20,833 nt of DNA from Pseudomonadota bacterium (GTDB taxonomy: Bacteria; Pseudomonadota; Alphaproteobacteria; Rhizobiales; Tepidamorphaceae). Of this stretch, positions 1 to 7,580 are shown one piece after another. The stretch lies in the NCBI GenBank assembly GCA_023435545.1, contig JAEYRQ010000105.1:1-20833 (forward strand), read 5' to 3'. Made by a program: the position numbers and the translations under genes. Each line of letters begins with the position of its first letter. Position 1 is the first letter of the stretch. The notes beneath the pieces were generated by a model. It saw only the letters and a program-made list of their open reading frames with translations. It did not search any database and was not told the origin of the DNA.

Positions 1-171
1 CAACAAATGGCCTCAGCGCGGACTGCGGCGCTGCTGCATCGCCTGAATAAAGGGCTGGCACATGCTGTCTGCTTCGGTCTAGTTTGCCCTGTACGCGCAT
101 GAAGCGCGACGCGGCCGAAGAACGCCGCGACCGGGCTACTGCGCGGTACTTCCAGGGAGGGAATTGATCCG

Positions 172-1200
172 ATGAAGAGACTTTTTGTGTCGTCCGTACT
201 GGCCGCCTCGATCGGCCTTGCCGGCATTGCCCAGGCCGAGACCTGGAACATGCAGTCCACCTATCCGGGCTCGTTGACCCAGCTCGGCACGCTCGGCAAG
301 CGCGTCGCCGATCAGATGAAGCTTGTAACCGACGGCAAGATCGAGCTCGTGTTCCAGGAGCCAGGCGCGCTGGTTCCCGCGCTCGAGGTGTTCGACGCGG
401 TGGCTTCGGGCGCCGTCGAGGCTGGCTGGTCGACCCCGGGCTACTGGGCCGGCAAGGTGCCCTCGCTGCAGCTGTTCGCTGCCGTTCCGTTCGGCCCGGA
501 GGCCGGCGAGTATCTGGCCTGGATCAAGTTCGGCGGCGGCAAGGAGCTGTTCGACGAGATCTACCACAAGCACGGCATCCACGGCGTCCACTGCGGCATC
601 ATCGCCCCGGAGGCCTCTGGCTGGTTCAAGAAGGAGATCAACTCGCCGCAGGATCTGCAGGGGCTGAAGATGCGCTTCTTCGGCCTCGGCGCCAAGGTCA
701 TGGAGAAGATGGGCGTCTCCACGCAGCTCCTGGCCGGTGGTGACATCTTCCCGGCGCTGGAGCTTGGCACGATCGATGCGACCGAGTTCTCGATGCCCGC
801 GATCGACCTCAATCTCGGCTTCTATCAGGTTGCCAAGAACTACTACTTCCCGGGCTGGCACCAGCAGTCGACCCTGTTCGACCTGATGATCAACCTCGAC
901 CTGTGGGAGAGCCTCGACGAGGTGACCCAGGCGCAGATCGAGGCGGTGTGCGATGCCGCGATCACGTACGGCCTGGCCGAGGGCGAGGCGATCCAGTTCG
1001 CCGCGATCGAAGAGTTGGAGTCGAAGGGCGTGACGATCCACCAGTGGTCGCCGGAGATCCTGGGCGCACTCGAGGCGGCATGGGAAGAGGTGATCGCGGA
1101 GCAGGTCGCTGCCGACGCCGACTTCGCCACGGCGTGGGAGTCGCTGTCGGAATTCCGCGGGCGCTACCAGCGTTGGAAGGATCTCGGCTACCTCAGGTAG
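172..1200 (+). CDS. TRAP transporter substrate-binding protein (DctP family, TakP/COG4663-like)
   Basis: Periplasmic solute receptor of a tripartite (TRAP) secondary transporter; it captures an organic acid and delivers it to the membrane subunits encoded next. The 342-residue protein begins with a Sec signal peptide (basic MKR, hydrophobic core, probable cleavage after AQA at residue 22). The mature part follows the DctP fold pattern of the 2-oxoacid/mannitol/chloroaromatic branch: GWF-KEI near 150-156, GLKMRFFGLG at 164-173 with Arg168 in the place of the arginine that binds the ligand carboxylate, GGDIFPALELGTIDATEF at 189-206, and YYFPGWH at 224-230. The ATG at 172 follows a strong AGGGAGGG ribosome site. 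The segment after DATE (FSMPAIDLN) differs from the W-V-G-P-Y-type sequence I expect in TakP-like proteins, so the ligand is not assigned. Family call is firm; substrate is inference (a carboxylate). Confidence 0.93.
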   Translation: MKRLFVSSVLAASIGLAGIAQAETWNMQSTYPGSLTQLGTLGKRVADQMKLVTDGKIELVFQEPGALVPALEVFDAVASGAVEAGWSTPGYWAGKVPSLQLFAAVPFGPEAGEYLAWIKFGGGKELFDEIYHKHGIHGVHCGIIAPEASGWFKKEINSPQDLQGLKMRFFGLGAKVMEKMGVSTQLLAGGDIFPALELGTIDATEFSMPAIDLNLGFYQVAKNYYFPGWHQQSTLFDLMINLDLWESLDEVTQAQIEAVCDAAITYGLAEGEAIQFAAIEELESKGVTIHQWSPEILGALEAAWEEVIAEQVAADADFATAWESLSEFRGRYQRWKDLGYLR

Positions 1201-1219
1201 ACCGGGCTCTCCATTTCGG

Positions 1220-1259
1220 CACGGCCCCGGCCGCCGGGGCCGTGTCTCCCTGCCCTTTT
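1220..1259 (+). terminator. GC-rich intercistronic stem-loop between TRAP receptor and permease genes
   Basis: A perfect 11-bp inverted repeat lies 19 bases after the receptor stop: left arm 1220-1230 (CACGGCCCCGG), a three-base loop, right arm 1234-1244 (CCGGGGCCGTG). A short T run (1256-1259) follows 11 bases later, so it is not a canonical intrinsic terminator. It may be a partial terminator, or a 3' stabiliser that keeps receptor mRNA more abundant than permease mRNA, as is commonly proposed for binding-protein transporters. The structure is seen directly; the role is inferred. Confidence 0.7.
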
Positions 1260-1275
1260 GCACGAGTCAATTCCT

Positions 1276-2286
1276 ATGGGTACGTTGAGCGCCGTGGTCG
1301 CCGCCCTGTCGGCGTTCTCCGTGGTGATGGCGCCGTTCGGCCTGCACTGGATCGCGCTTCTCGTCGGGTTCGTGGCGCTGTTCGCTGCAGCCTTGCTCGG
1401 CAGCAGGCCCGGCTACTTTCTGACAGCCGCAGCGCTGATGGCTGTTTCTGCACCGGTCGACGACGCTTTCGAGATGTCGCGCGCAGAGACGACTGCGCTC
1501 AGGCGGTCCGTGGACGCGGGTGAGCCGGGCGCGGCAACCATCATGGCAATCCACGACGCCACGTCGCCGTTTGCGGGGCTTCTGATCGTCGTCTGCCTGC
1601 TGCTCGTCGCGCTGGCAATCTACATTGCGGGGCGCCGGGCGCCGGAAGGCGGATGGGCCAAGTTCCTGACCGAAAGTGACGCGCTCGGCGCGCTGACCGT
1701 AAATGTCGGCAAGGCTGCGTCATTCCTCTACGTGCCGATGATCATCATCATCGTCTACGACGTCACCCAAAGGAAGGTACTGGACTTCTGGCCGGCGTTC
1801 GCGCAGACCGCCTGGTACCACACCTTTACCTCCACCAAGCTTCAGGAAGCGGAGTGGCATCTGCACGCTATCCTGTTCCTGATGTGCTTCGGCTTCGCGT
1901 ATATCCGTGATGCGCATGTGCGCATCGAGCTGGTCCGCGACAAGCTGGCGCCCCGCACCAGGGTTTGGATCGAACTGCTCGGCTGCACCTTCTTCCTTGT
2001 CGCCTACTGCTACGTCGTCATGCGCTACGGCTACGACTTCGCGCAGAAGTCATACCAGATCCTGGAAGGCTCATCGGCACAGACCGGACTGCCGCTGCGC
2101 TTCATCATCAAGGGGTTCCTGCCACTCGGCTTCCTCGTGCTGGCGCTCGCCGGGGTGTCGGTCGCGGTGAAATGCGCGGTCTACCTGTTCGGACCGGCCG
2201 CCTTGCGCTCCAAGGCCGGCTACTACGCCGGTACCCACCACGCCGACGTGCCGCAGGATTTGCGGCCGGCGCCAACCGATCGCTGA
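1276..2286 (+). CDS. TRAP transporter small permease (DctQ family) with long N-terminal membrane extension
   Basis: Small membrane subunit of the TRAP carrier, 336 residues from the ATG at 1276. A TTG at 1258 would add six residues but lies in the tail of the upstream hairpin. Residues about 130-300 form the DctQ domain, with four hydrophobic segments (about 147-163, 194-212, 231-248, 278-297) and the family-like stretch EWHLHAILFLMCFGFAYIRD followed by HVRIE (to about 218). The first 120 residues are additional: hydrophobic segments at about 5-19, 22-42, 47-60 and 98-118, separated by a polar loop (about 61-97) rich in charged residues. Typical DctQ proteins have roughly 160-200 residues and four helices, so this is an enlarged form. 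Only a weak GAG precedes the start, suggesting lower translation than the receptor. It lies 15 bases before the large permease gene. Confidence 0.88.
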   Translation: MGTLSAVVAALSAFSVVMAPFGLHWIALLVGFVALFAAALLGSRPGYFLTAAALMAVSAPVDDAFEMSRAETTALRRSVDAGEPGAATIMAIHDATSPFAGLLIVVCLLLVALAIYIAGRRAPEGGWAKFLTESDALGALTVNVGKAASFLYVPMIIIIVYDVTQRKVLDFWPAFAQTAWYHTFTSTKLQEAEWHLHAILFLMCFGFAYIRDAHVRIELVRDKLAPRTRVWIELLGCTFFLVAYCYVVMRYGYDFAQKSYQILEGSSAQTGLPLRFIIKGFLPLGFLVLALAGVSVAVKCAVYLFGPAALRSKAGYYAGTHHADVPQDLRPAPTDR

Positions 2287-2301
2287 GGCGGGGCCGCGAC
2301 A

Positions 2302-3684
2302 ATGGATATCTTCGTCGAGTTCCTGCCGCTGTGGATGTTCGTCGCGCTGGCGGTGCTGCTGTTCACCGGCTATCCGGTCGCATTCATCCTCGGCGGCGTC
2401 GGGCTGGCATTCGCCCTGATCGGCGATCTCTTCGGCGTCTTCCGGCTGCAGCAGCTCTCCCTCATCCCGCTCAGGATCTACGGCGGGACGATGGAAAGCC
2501 CGGTGCTGGTGGCGATTCCCATGTTCATCTTCATGGGAACGATGCTGGAGAAATCCGGCGTCGCACGCGACCTGCTGCACGCGCTGCAGGTGCTGCTGCG
2601 CCGGGTTCCGGGCGGGCTCGCCCTGTCAGTGACGCTGATGGGCACCATCATGGCGGCGACGACCGGCATCATCGGCGCCTCAGTGGTGATGATGACGCTG
2701 CTGGCGCTGCCGGTGATGCTGGAGCGGCGCTACAACATGCCGCTGGCCACCGGCACGATCGCCGCATCGGGCACGCTCGGCATCCTGATCCCGCCCTCGA
2801 TCATGCTGGTGATCATGGCGGACCTCCTGTCGGTCCCGGTGGGAACCGTGTTCGTCGGCGCGATCGTCCCGGGGCTGCTGCTGTCCCTGCTCTACGTCAT
2901 CTACATCTGGGTGCTCTGCCATGTGAAGCCGGAACTGGCTCCTCCGCTGCCGGACGATATCGGTCCGGCGACGCGCGGCGAGTTCTGGGTGATGGTGATG
3001 CGCAGCTTCGTGCCTCCCGTCGCGCTGATCGTGCTGGTGCTCGGTTCGATCTTCGCAGGCTTCGCGACGCCCACCGAGGCAGCCGGCGTCGGCGCGGGCG
3101 GCTCCGTCGTGCTGGCCGCCATCAACCGGCAGCTGACGTGGCCGATCTTTGTCGAGGTCTGCCAGCGTTCGGCGCTCACCGGCGGCATGCTGTTCGGGAT
3201 CTTCGTCGGCGCGACCGCCTTCTCCTTCGTGTTCCGCACGCTCGGCGGCGAGCACCTGATCATCGAGTTCATCAAGGCGACGGGCGTGGGTCCGTGGAGC
3301 ATCCTGCTGGTGCTGATGCTGATGATCTTCCTGCTCGGCTTCTTCTTCGACTGGATCGAGATCACGCTGATCGTGCTGCCGGTGTTCGCGCCGATCATCG
3401 GATTGCTCGATTTCGGCGATCATGTCGGCACGTGGCAGGGGATCGCGAAGGCCAATATCATCTGGTTCCTGGTGCTGGCGGCGGTGAACCTGCAGACCTC
3501 GTTCCTGACGCCACCCTTCGGCTTCGCGCTGTTCTACATGAAGGGCGTCGCGCCGCCGGGAGTCACCATCCAGCAAATCTACCGCGGCATCATTCCGTTC
3601 GTCGCCCTGCAGATGTTCGGTCTGGGACTGTGCATCGCCTTCCCGGCGCTGGTCCTCTGGCTGCCCAGCAAGTTGCTCGGCTGA
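2302..3684 (+). CDS. TRAP transporter large permease (DctM family)
   Basis: Transport-catalysing membrane subunit of the TRAP carrier; it uses the sodium gradient to move the ligand delivered by the receptor into the cytoplasm. It has 460 residues and is hydrophobic throughout, with about a dozen membrane segments, matching the DctM family size. Recognisable stretches include LLFTGYPVAFILGGVGL near residues 19-35, GTIMAATTGIIGASVVMM near 114-131, and GTLGILIPPSIMLVIMADL near 157-175; the last is the proline-containing re-entrant region typical of DctM. The second half repeats the pattern (FATPTEAAGVGAGGS; TPPFGFALFYMKG). The ATG at 2302 follows the dctQ-type gene by 15 bases with GAGG upstream, so the permease genes are co-transcribed. 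Nothing appears broken. Confidence 0.95.
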   Translation: MDIFVEFLPLWMFVALAVLLFTGYPVAFILGGVGLAFALIGDLFGVFRLQQLSLIPLRIYGGTMESPVLVAIPMFIFMGTMLEKSGVARDLLHALQVLLRRVPGGLALSVTLMGTIMAATTGIIGASVVMMTLLALPVMLERRYNMPLATGTIAASGTLGILIPPSIMLVIMADLLSVPVGTVFVGAIVPGLLLSLLYVIYIWVLCHVKPELAPPLPDDIGPATRGEFWVMVMRSFVPPVALIVLVLGSIFAGFATPTEAAGVGAGGSVVLAAINRQLTWPIFVEVCQRSALTGGMLFGIFVGATAFSFVFRTLGGEHLIIEFIKATGVGPWSILLVLMLMIFLLGFFFDWIEITLIVLPVFAPIIGLLDFGDHVGTWQGIAKANIIWFLVLAAVNLQTSFLTPPFGFALFYMKGVAPPGVTIQQIYRGIIPFVALQMFGLGLCIAFPALVLWLPSKLLG

Positions 3685-3742
3685 ACGCTTGCCGTCGGAG
3701 GCCGGCCGCACGATAGTGCCGGTCCTCGTGGGGAGCGGCGGC

Positions 3743-5092
3743 ATGAGCGACGGCGGATCGATCGAGACCGGGGCGGACAGCCCGGCAGCGGGCCAGCGGA
3801 ACCTTACCGCCGGCGGACAATCGGCGTCGGCATTCGCATTCCACACACACCGTGAGGCCGCGGTCGGCGAGGTTCACACGCGCCCGTTCCGGCCGGTGGA
3901 GCAGCCGCGCGTGCTCCACCACATGGCCTTCGAGTCCCGCTTCGACGACGGCGAGGCGTACGAATCGCTCGCCCGCTTCTGCAGAGCGCACGGCGCGCTT
4001 CCGCCGGACCCCGATGCGCGCCATCACATCGTCGCCCTTGGTGGGGCGGAGCTGCGCTGGGAACTGCACACCGAGTTCACGACGATGACGCTCTCGGTCG
4101 CCCCGCCGCCGGGCGACCCGTTCGCCGCGCCGAACATCGCCTCGCTCGCCGCCTTCCTGCCGAAGGCGCCCGGCCCGCTGATCGTCGCCACACGTCTCGC
4201 CCTGATCTCCGGCGGACACGGCCTGCCGGATCTTTCGACGTTCGATCCGGCGGTCCTCTGCGTGGCCGAGGTGGACGGCGGCGCGGGGCTGGTGGCAACC
4301 GATTTCCGGCCCGACCCGTCCGGTTTCACCCGCATTCTCGTTGCAAGCCGCAACCTGTCGCCCAGCCGGGCGGGGGCGCTGGTGCAGCGGCTTCTGGAGA
4401 TCGAGACCTACCGGACACTGACGCTGCTCGGGCTGCCGGAGGCGCGCCGGCTCGGCCCGAACCTCGATCACATCGAAGCCGAGCTGACCCACCTCATCCG
4501 GCAGATGCGCGAGCAGGCCGGCTTCGAGTCGAGCCGAGAGCTGCTGGCGCGTCTGATCGATCTGGCGGCCGGCATCGAGGCCGAATCGGCCACTGCCACC
4601 TACCGCTTCGGCGCCACCCGCGCCTACTGGGAGATCGTCCAGCAGCGCCTGCTGTCGATCCGCGAGGAACGGGTGCAGGGTTACGGGACACTCGAGGGCT
4701 TCCTCGCGCGGCGCATCAAGCCGGCCCTGAGGACCTGCGAAGCCGTGGAAGGCCGGCTCGACGACCTCGCCCAGAAGCTCGCCCGCACGTCGAACCTGCT
4801 GCGGACGCGCGTGGACATCGAACTGGAGAGCCAGAACCGCGATCTGCTCGAGTCGATGAACCGGCGTGCCCGCCAGCAATTGAGGCTGCAGCAAACGGTG
4901 GAAGGGCTGTCGGTTGCCGCCGTCAGCTACTACGTCGTCGGCCTCATCGGTTACCTTGTGAAGGGCGGGGAGACCGTTCTCGGCCTGCCCTTCGATCCGG
5001 CAATCGCCACCGCGGCGGCGGTGCCGGTGGCGGTGCTGCTGGTCTGGCTGCTGGTGCGGCGCATCCGGGGAAGCCACAGCGAGGGCGAATAG
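3743..5092 (+). CDS. DUF3422 family membrane-anchored protein
   Basis: Protein of unknown function, 449 residues from the ATG at 3743, which has GGGGAG just upstream. The open frame extends back to a TTG at 3689, but those 18 residues look non-conserved. The family mark is the N-terminal motif FAFHTHREAAVGEVHTRPF (about 31-49), which I recognise as the DUF3422 opening. An alpha/beta soluble region follows to about residue 230, then a long charged helical region (about 250-387), then two hydrophobic segments at the C-terminus (about 388-405 and 422-438) and a short charged tail. This gives a soluble domain, helical stalk and two-helix anchor. It begins 58 bases after the TRAP large permease on the same strand, so it may be read through from that operon; a functional link is unproven. 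It converges on marR. Confidence 0.85.
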   Translation: MSDGGSIETGADSPAAGQRNLTAGGQSASAFAFHTHREAAVGEVHTRPFRPVEQPRVLHHMAFESRFDDGEAYESLARFCRAHGALPPDPDARHHIVALGGAELRWELHTEFTTMTLSVAPPPGDPFAAPNIASLAAFLPKAPGPLIVATRLALISGGHGLPDLSTFDPAVLCVAEVDGGAGLVATDFRPDPSGFTRILVASRNLSPSRAGALVQRLLEIETYRTLTLLGLPEARRLGPNLDHIEAELTHLIRQMREQAGFESSRELLARLIDLAAGIEAESATATYRFGATRAYWEIVQQRLLSIREERVQGYGTLEGFLARRIKPALRTCEAVEGRLDDLAQKLARTSNLLRTRVDIELESQNRDLLESMNRRARQQLRLQQTVEGLSVAAVSYYVVGLIGYLVKGGETVLGLPFDPAIATAAAVPVAVLLVWLLVRRIRGSHSEGE

Positions 5093-5109
5093 GTCCGGCA
5101 CGCCCGCCG

Positions 5110-5628
5110 TCAGTCTGCGCCGGTGTCCTGGCCCGCCGATTCCATCAACGTCGCCACCATTTCGAACGATGTGACGAGCGTGCGGCGCGTCTCCGGCGCG
5201 AGCGCGGCGAAAGCCTCAGTGAAGGCTTCGCGCAACACCGGAGGCGCGTTGGCGAGCACCGTCCGGCCCGCTTCGGTCAGCCGCGGGTGCACGATGCGGC
5301 GGTCGCGGGCACTGCGGTCCCTGGCCACCAGGTCGCGCGCCTCCAGATTGTCCAGGATCGTGGTCACCGTCGCCTGGCTGACGCTGGCGTGGGCCGCAAG
5401 CGTCTTCGTGGTGACCTCGCCGAGATCCAGGATCGCCTGCAGCACGACGAGCTGAGGCAGCGTCAGCCCACTCGCCCGCGAGACGCGCTTCGAATGAATG
5501 TCGACGGCGCGGATGATGCGGCGGATCGCCCGCAGCACGTCCTGCGCCTCGCGCGCGGCCGGCGGTGCCGCGGCCGCCGGGAGTGGCGGAATCGCGAGGT
5601 CGGTCGGTCCTGGAAGATCCTGGGTCAT
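5110..5628 (-). CDS. MarR family transcriptional regulator, divergent from the NAGGN operon
   Basis: DNA-binding regulator of 172 residues from the ATG at 5628; a TTG six bases upstream (5634) is an alternative start and sits closer to the AAGGG at 5640-5644. After a Pro/Ala-rich N-terminus comes the MarR winged helix: dimerisation helix, SGLTLPQLVVLQAILDLG, recognition region TKTLAAHASVSQATVTTILDNLEARDLV, and the wing DRSARDRRIVHPRLTEAG with its D-R-R tip, then C-terminal dimer helices. It is transcribed away from asnO across a short intergenic region containing an inverted repeat. That arrangement is typical of a local regulator that controls itself and its divergent neighbour. From memory, a MarR gene also lies beside asnO in Pseudomonas aeruginosa; this should be verified. 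The ligand is unknown. Confidence 0.9.
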   Translation of the reverse strand: MTQDLPGPTDLAIPPLPAAAAPPAAREAQDVLRAIRRIIRAVDIHSKRVSRASGLTLPQLVVLQAILDLGEVTTKTLAAHASVSQATVTTILDNLEARDLVARDRSARDRRIVHPRLTEAGRTVLANAPPVLREAFTEAFAALAPETRRTLVTSFEMVATLMESAGQDTGAD

Positions 5629-5648
5629 CGGCAAGGCATCCCTTGATA

Positions 5649-5681
5649 ATTTGACCTCGAAACATTCGTTCTGTAAAGAAC
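5649..5681. promoter_or_regulatory. Overlapping divergent promoters and candidate MarR operator
   Basis: A perfect 5-bp inverted repeat with a 4-base spacer, GTTCTGTAAAGAAC, occupies 5668-5681. It overlaps two promoter-like pairs. For asnO (+): TTGACC at 5651-5656, 17 bases, TAAAGA at 5674-5679. For marR (-): TTTACA at 5677-5672, 17 bases, TCAAAT at 5654-5649. A protein bound at the repeat would block the asnO -10 and the marR -35 together. The repeat is seen directly. The promoter and MarR-binding assignments are inferences from spacing and partial consensus matches, and the predicted marR start site leaves very little leader. Confidence 0.42.
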
Positions 5682-5714
5682 ATGCAACCGAGCGTCACCT
5701 CATGCGTTGACGCA

Positions 5715-5744
5715 GCGCCCGCACGGTCCGCCATGGTCGGGCGC
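5715..5744 (+). promoter_or_regulatory. Hairpin in the asnO 5' leader
   Basis: GCGCCCG at 5715-5721 pairs perfectly with CGGGCGC at 5738-5744 across a 16-base loop that includes CCATGG. A T5 run follows at 5753-5757, eight bases after the stem. The hairpin lies in the roughly 100-base leader between the candidate asnO promoter and the ATG at 5784. It could attenuate or modulate expression, but the distance from stem to T run argues against a standard terminator. Confidence 0.35.
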
Positions 5745-5783
5745 CTGTCCCCTTTTTCACCGACGGAGTTTCAAGACAAGATC

Positions 5784-7559
5784 ATGTGCGGTTTCTGCGG
5801 AGAAGTGAGATTCGACGGGTCCCGAGCGGAGGCGACCGCGGTCGCGCGTATGACAGAGGCGCTGGCACCGCGCGGGCCCGACGGCGCAGGCTTGGTGATG
5901 CGCGACCGCGTCGGGTTCGGCCATCGCCGTCTGACGATCATAGACCTGTCGGCGCGGGCCGAGCAGCCGATGGTCGACCCGGATCTCGGCCTGTCTATCG
6001 CCTTCAACGGATGCATCTACAACTATCCGGAGCTCCGCGGCGAGTTGCAGAGCATGGGGTATCGGTTCTTCTCGACCGGCGACACCGAGGTAATCCTCAA
6101 GGCCTGGCACGCCTGGGGGACGGACTGCGTCGACCGCTTCCACGGCATGTTCGCCTTCGCCATCCATGAGCGCGACAGCGGACGGTTGATCCTCGGCCGC
6201 GACCGGTTCGGCATCAAGCCGCTCTATCTGGCGGAGGATCCCAAGCGGCTGCGCTTCGCCTCCAGCCTGCCAGCGCTGCTGGCGGCCGGCGACGTCGACA
6301 CCTCGATCGACCCTGTCGCGCTCCACAACTACATGAGCTTCCATGCGGTGGTGCCGCCGCCGCGGACCATTCTGAACGGCGTCAGCAAGCTGCCGCCCGC
6401 GACGATCCGGATCATCGAGCCGGACGGCAGCAGCAAGGACCGCATCTACTGGGCGCCGGAGTTCGACCGCACCGCCGACGAGATCGCGATGCCTCAGGAA
6501 CTCTGGCGCGAGCGGGTCGGCGCGGCGCTGCGCAGGGCGGTCGAGCGGCGCATGGTGGCGGACGTCCCGGTCGGGGTGCTGCTGTCCGGCGGTGTGGATT
6601 CGAGCCTCGTCGTGGCGCTGCTCGCCGAGGCTGGGCAGACCGGGCTCAAGACATTCTCGATCGGCTTCGAGGAGGCCTTCGGCGAGAAGGGCGACGAGTT
6701 CGTCTACTCAGACCTGGTGGCGGAGCACTACGGCACCGACCACACCAAGATCTTCGTGCCCTCTGACCGGCTGATGGAGGCGCTTCCCGGCACGATCCAC
6801 GCGATGTCGGAGCCGATGGTCTCGTACGACAATGTCGGTTTCTACCTCCTCAGCCAGGAGGTCTCAAAGCACATCAAGGTGGTGCAGAGCGGCCAGGGGG
6901 CCGACGAGATCTTCGGCGGCTATCACTGGTATCCGCCGCTGGCGGAATCGAACGACATCGTTGCCGATTATGCCCGGCACTTCTTCGACCGAGACGATGA
7001 GACGCTGCGGCGGCAGGTCAGCCCGCAGGCGCTGTGCGGCACGGATGCGAGCCGCGACTTCGTGGCGGAGCACTTCGCACGTCCCGGGGCCGGCACCCCG
7101 CTCGACCGCGCGCTCAGGATCGACGCCACCGTCATGCTGGTGGACGATCCGGTGAAGCGGGTCGACAACATGACCATGGCCTGGGGGCTGGAGGCGCGCG
7201 TCCCCTTCCTCGACCACGAACTGGTGGAACTCGCGGCGCGGGTTCCGAACGGCCTCAAGCTGATGGACGGCGGCAAGGGCGTGCTGAAGGACGTGGCGCG
7301 CCAGGTGCTGCCGGCGGCTGTCATCGACCGGCCGAAGGGCTACTTCCCCGTCCCCGCGCTCAAGTACATCCAGGGGCCCTATCTGGAGATGGTAAGGGAC
7401 GTGCTGCACAGCCGTTCGGCGCGCGAGCGCGGCCTCTTCCAGCAGTCCTATGTCGACGCGCTGCTCCACGATCCGGCCGCCCACATTACGCCCCTGCGCG
7501 GCTCCGAGCTCTGGCAGGTGGCGCTTCTGGAAATGTGGCTGCAGAACCATGTCGGTTGA
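5784..7559 (+). CDS. asnO: N-acetylglutaminylglutamine amidotransferase (AsnB-like)
   Basis: Amidates the C-terminal carboxylate of N-acetylglutaminylglutamine using glutamine nitrogen and ATP, the last step in making the osmolyte NAGGN. It has 591 residues from ATG 5784. The start is fixed by chemistry: Cys2 of MCGFCGE must be the exposed N-terminal nucleophile, so the in-frame ATGs at 5682 and 5733 are rejected. The class II glutaminase domain (1 to about 190) shows RGPDG (30-34), GHRRL (46-50), FNGCIYN (74-80) and GDTEV (99-103). The synthetase domain has the pyrophosphate-binding loop LSGGVDSS (267-274) and QGADEIFGGYHWYPP, the last resembling the trio-amidotransferase family rather than true asparagine synthetase. 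Shine-Dalgarno is weak (GGAG, 15 bases away). The function rests on context with ngg 21 bases downstream and is well supported. Confidence 0.92.
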   Translation: MCGFCGEVRFDGSRAEATAVARMTEALAPRGPDGAGLVMRDRVGFGHRRLTIIDLSARAEQPMVDPDLGLSIAFNGCIYNYPELRGELQSMGYRFFSTGDTEVILKAWHAWGTDCVDRFHGMFAFAIHERDSGRLILGRDRFGIKPLYLAEDPKRLRFASSLPALLAAGDVDTSIDPVALHNYMSFHAVVPPPRTILNGVSKLPPATIRIIEPDGSSKDRIYWAPEFDRTADEIAMPQELWRERVGAALRRAVERRMVADVPVGVLLSGGVDSSLVVALLAEAGQTGLKTFSIGFEEAFGEKGDEFVYSDLVAEHYGTDHTKIFVPSDRLMEALPGTIHAMSEPMVSYDNVGFYLLSQEVSKHIKVVQSGQGADEIFGGYHWYPPLAESNDIVADYARHFFDRDDETLRRQVSPQALCGTDASRDFVAEHFARPGAGTPLDRALRIDATVMLVDDPVKRVDNMTMAWGLEARVPFLDHELVELAARVPNGLKLMDGGKGVLKDVARQVLPAAVIDRPKGYFPVPALKYIQGPYLEMVRDVLHSRSARERGLFQQSYVDALLHDPAAHITPLRGSELWQVALLEMWLQNHVG

Positions 7560-7580
7560 GATGGGTATTCGGAGGCAAGC

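Noticed and set aside
56..74. Possible sigma-54 promoter (TGGCAC followed by TGC) upstream of the TRAP receptor
   Set aside because: The GG-to-GC spacing is 12 bases instead of the required 10, and the TTGC element is absent in register. The only other structure in the 171-base leader is a 6-bp stem (110-115 with 124-129).
1965..5101. Other long out-of-frame ORFs over the TRAP permease and DUF3422 genes (both strands)
   Set aside because: They overlap genes with clear membrane topology or family motifs, and their own translations are charged low-complexity sequence without start signals.
5682..5783. Extended N-terminus of AsnO from in-frame ATGs at 5682 or 5733
   Set aside because: It would bury the catalytic Cys2 of the class II glutaminase domain, which must be N-terminal, and the 5682 ATG overlaps the candidate promoter and operator.
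5784..7559. Annotation as ordinary asparagine synthetase AsnB
   Set aside because: The adjacent ngg fusion and M42 gene and the family-specific sequence point to the NAGGN amidotransferase.
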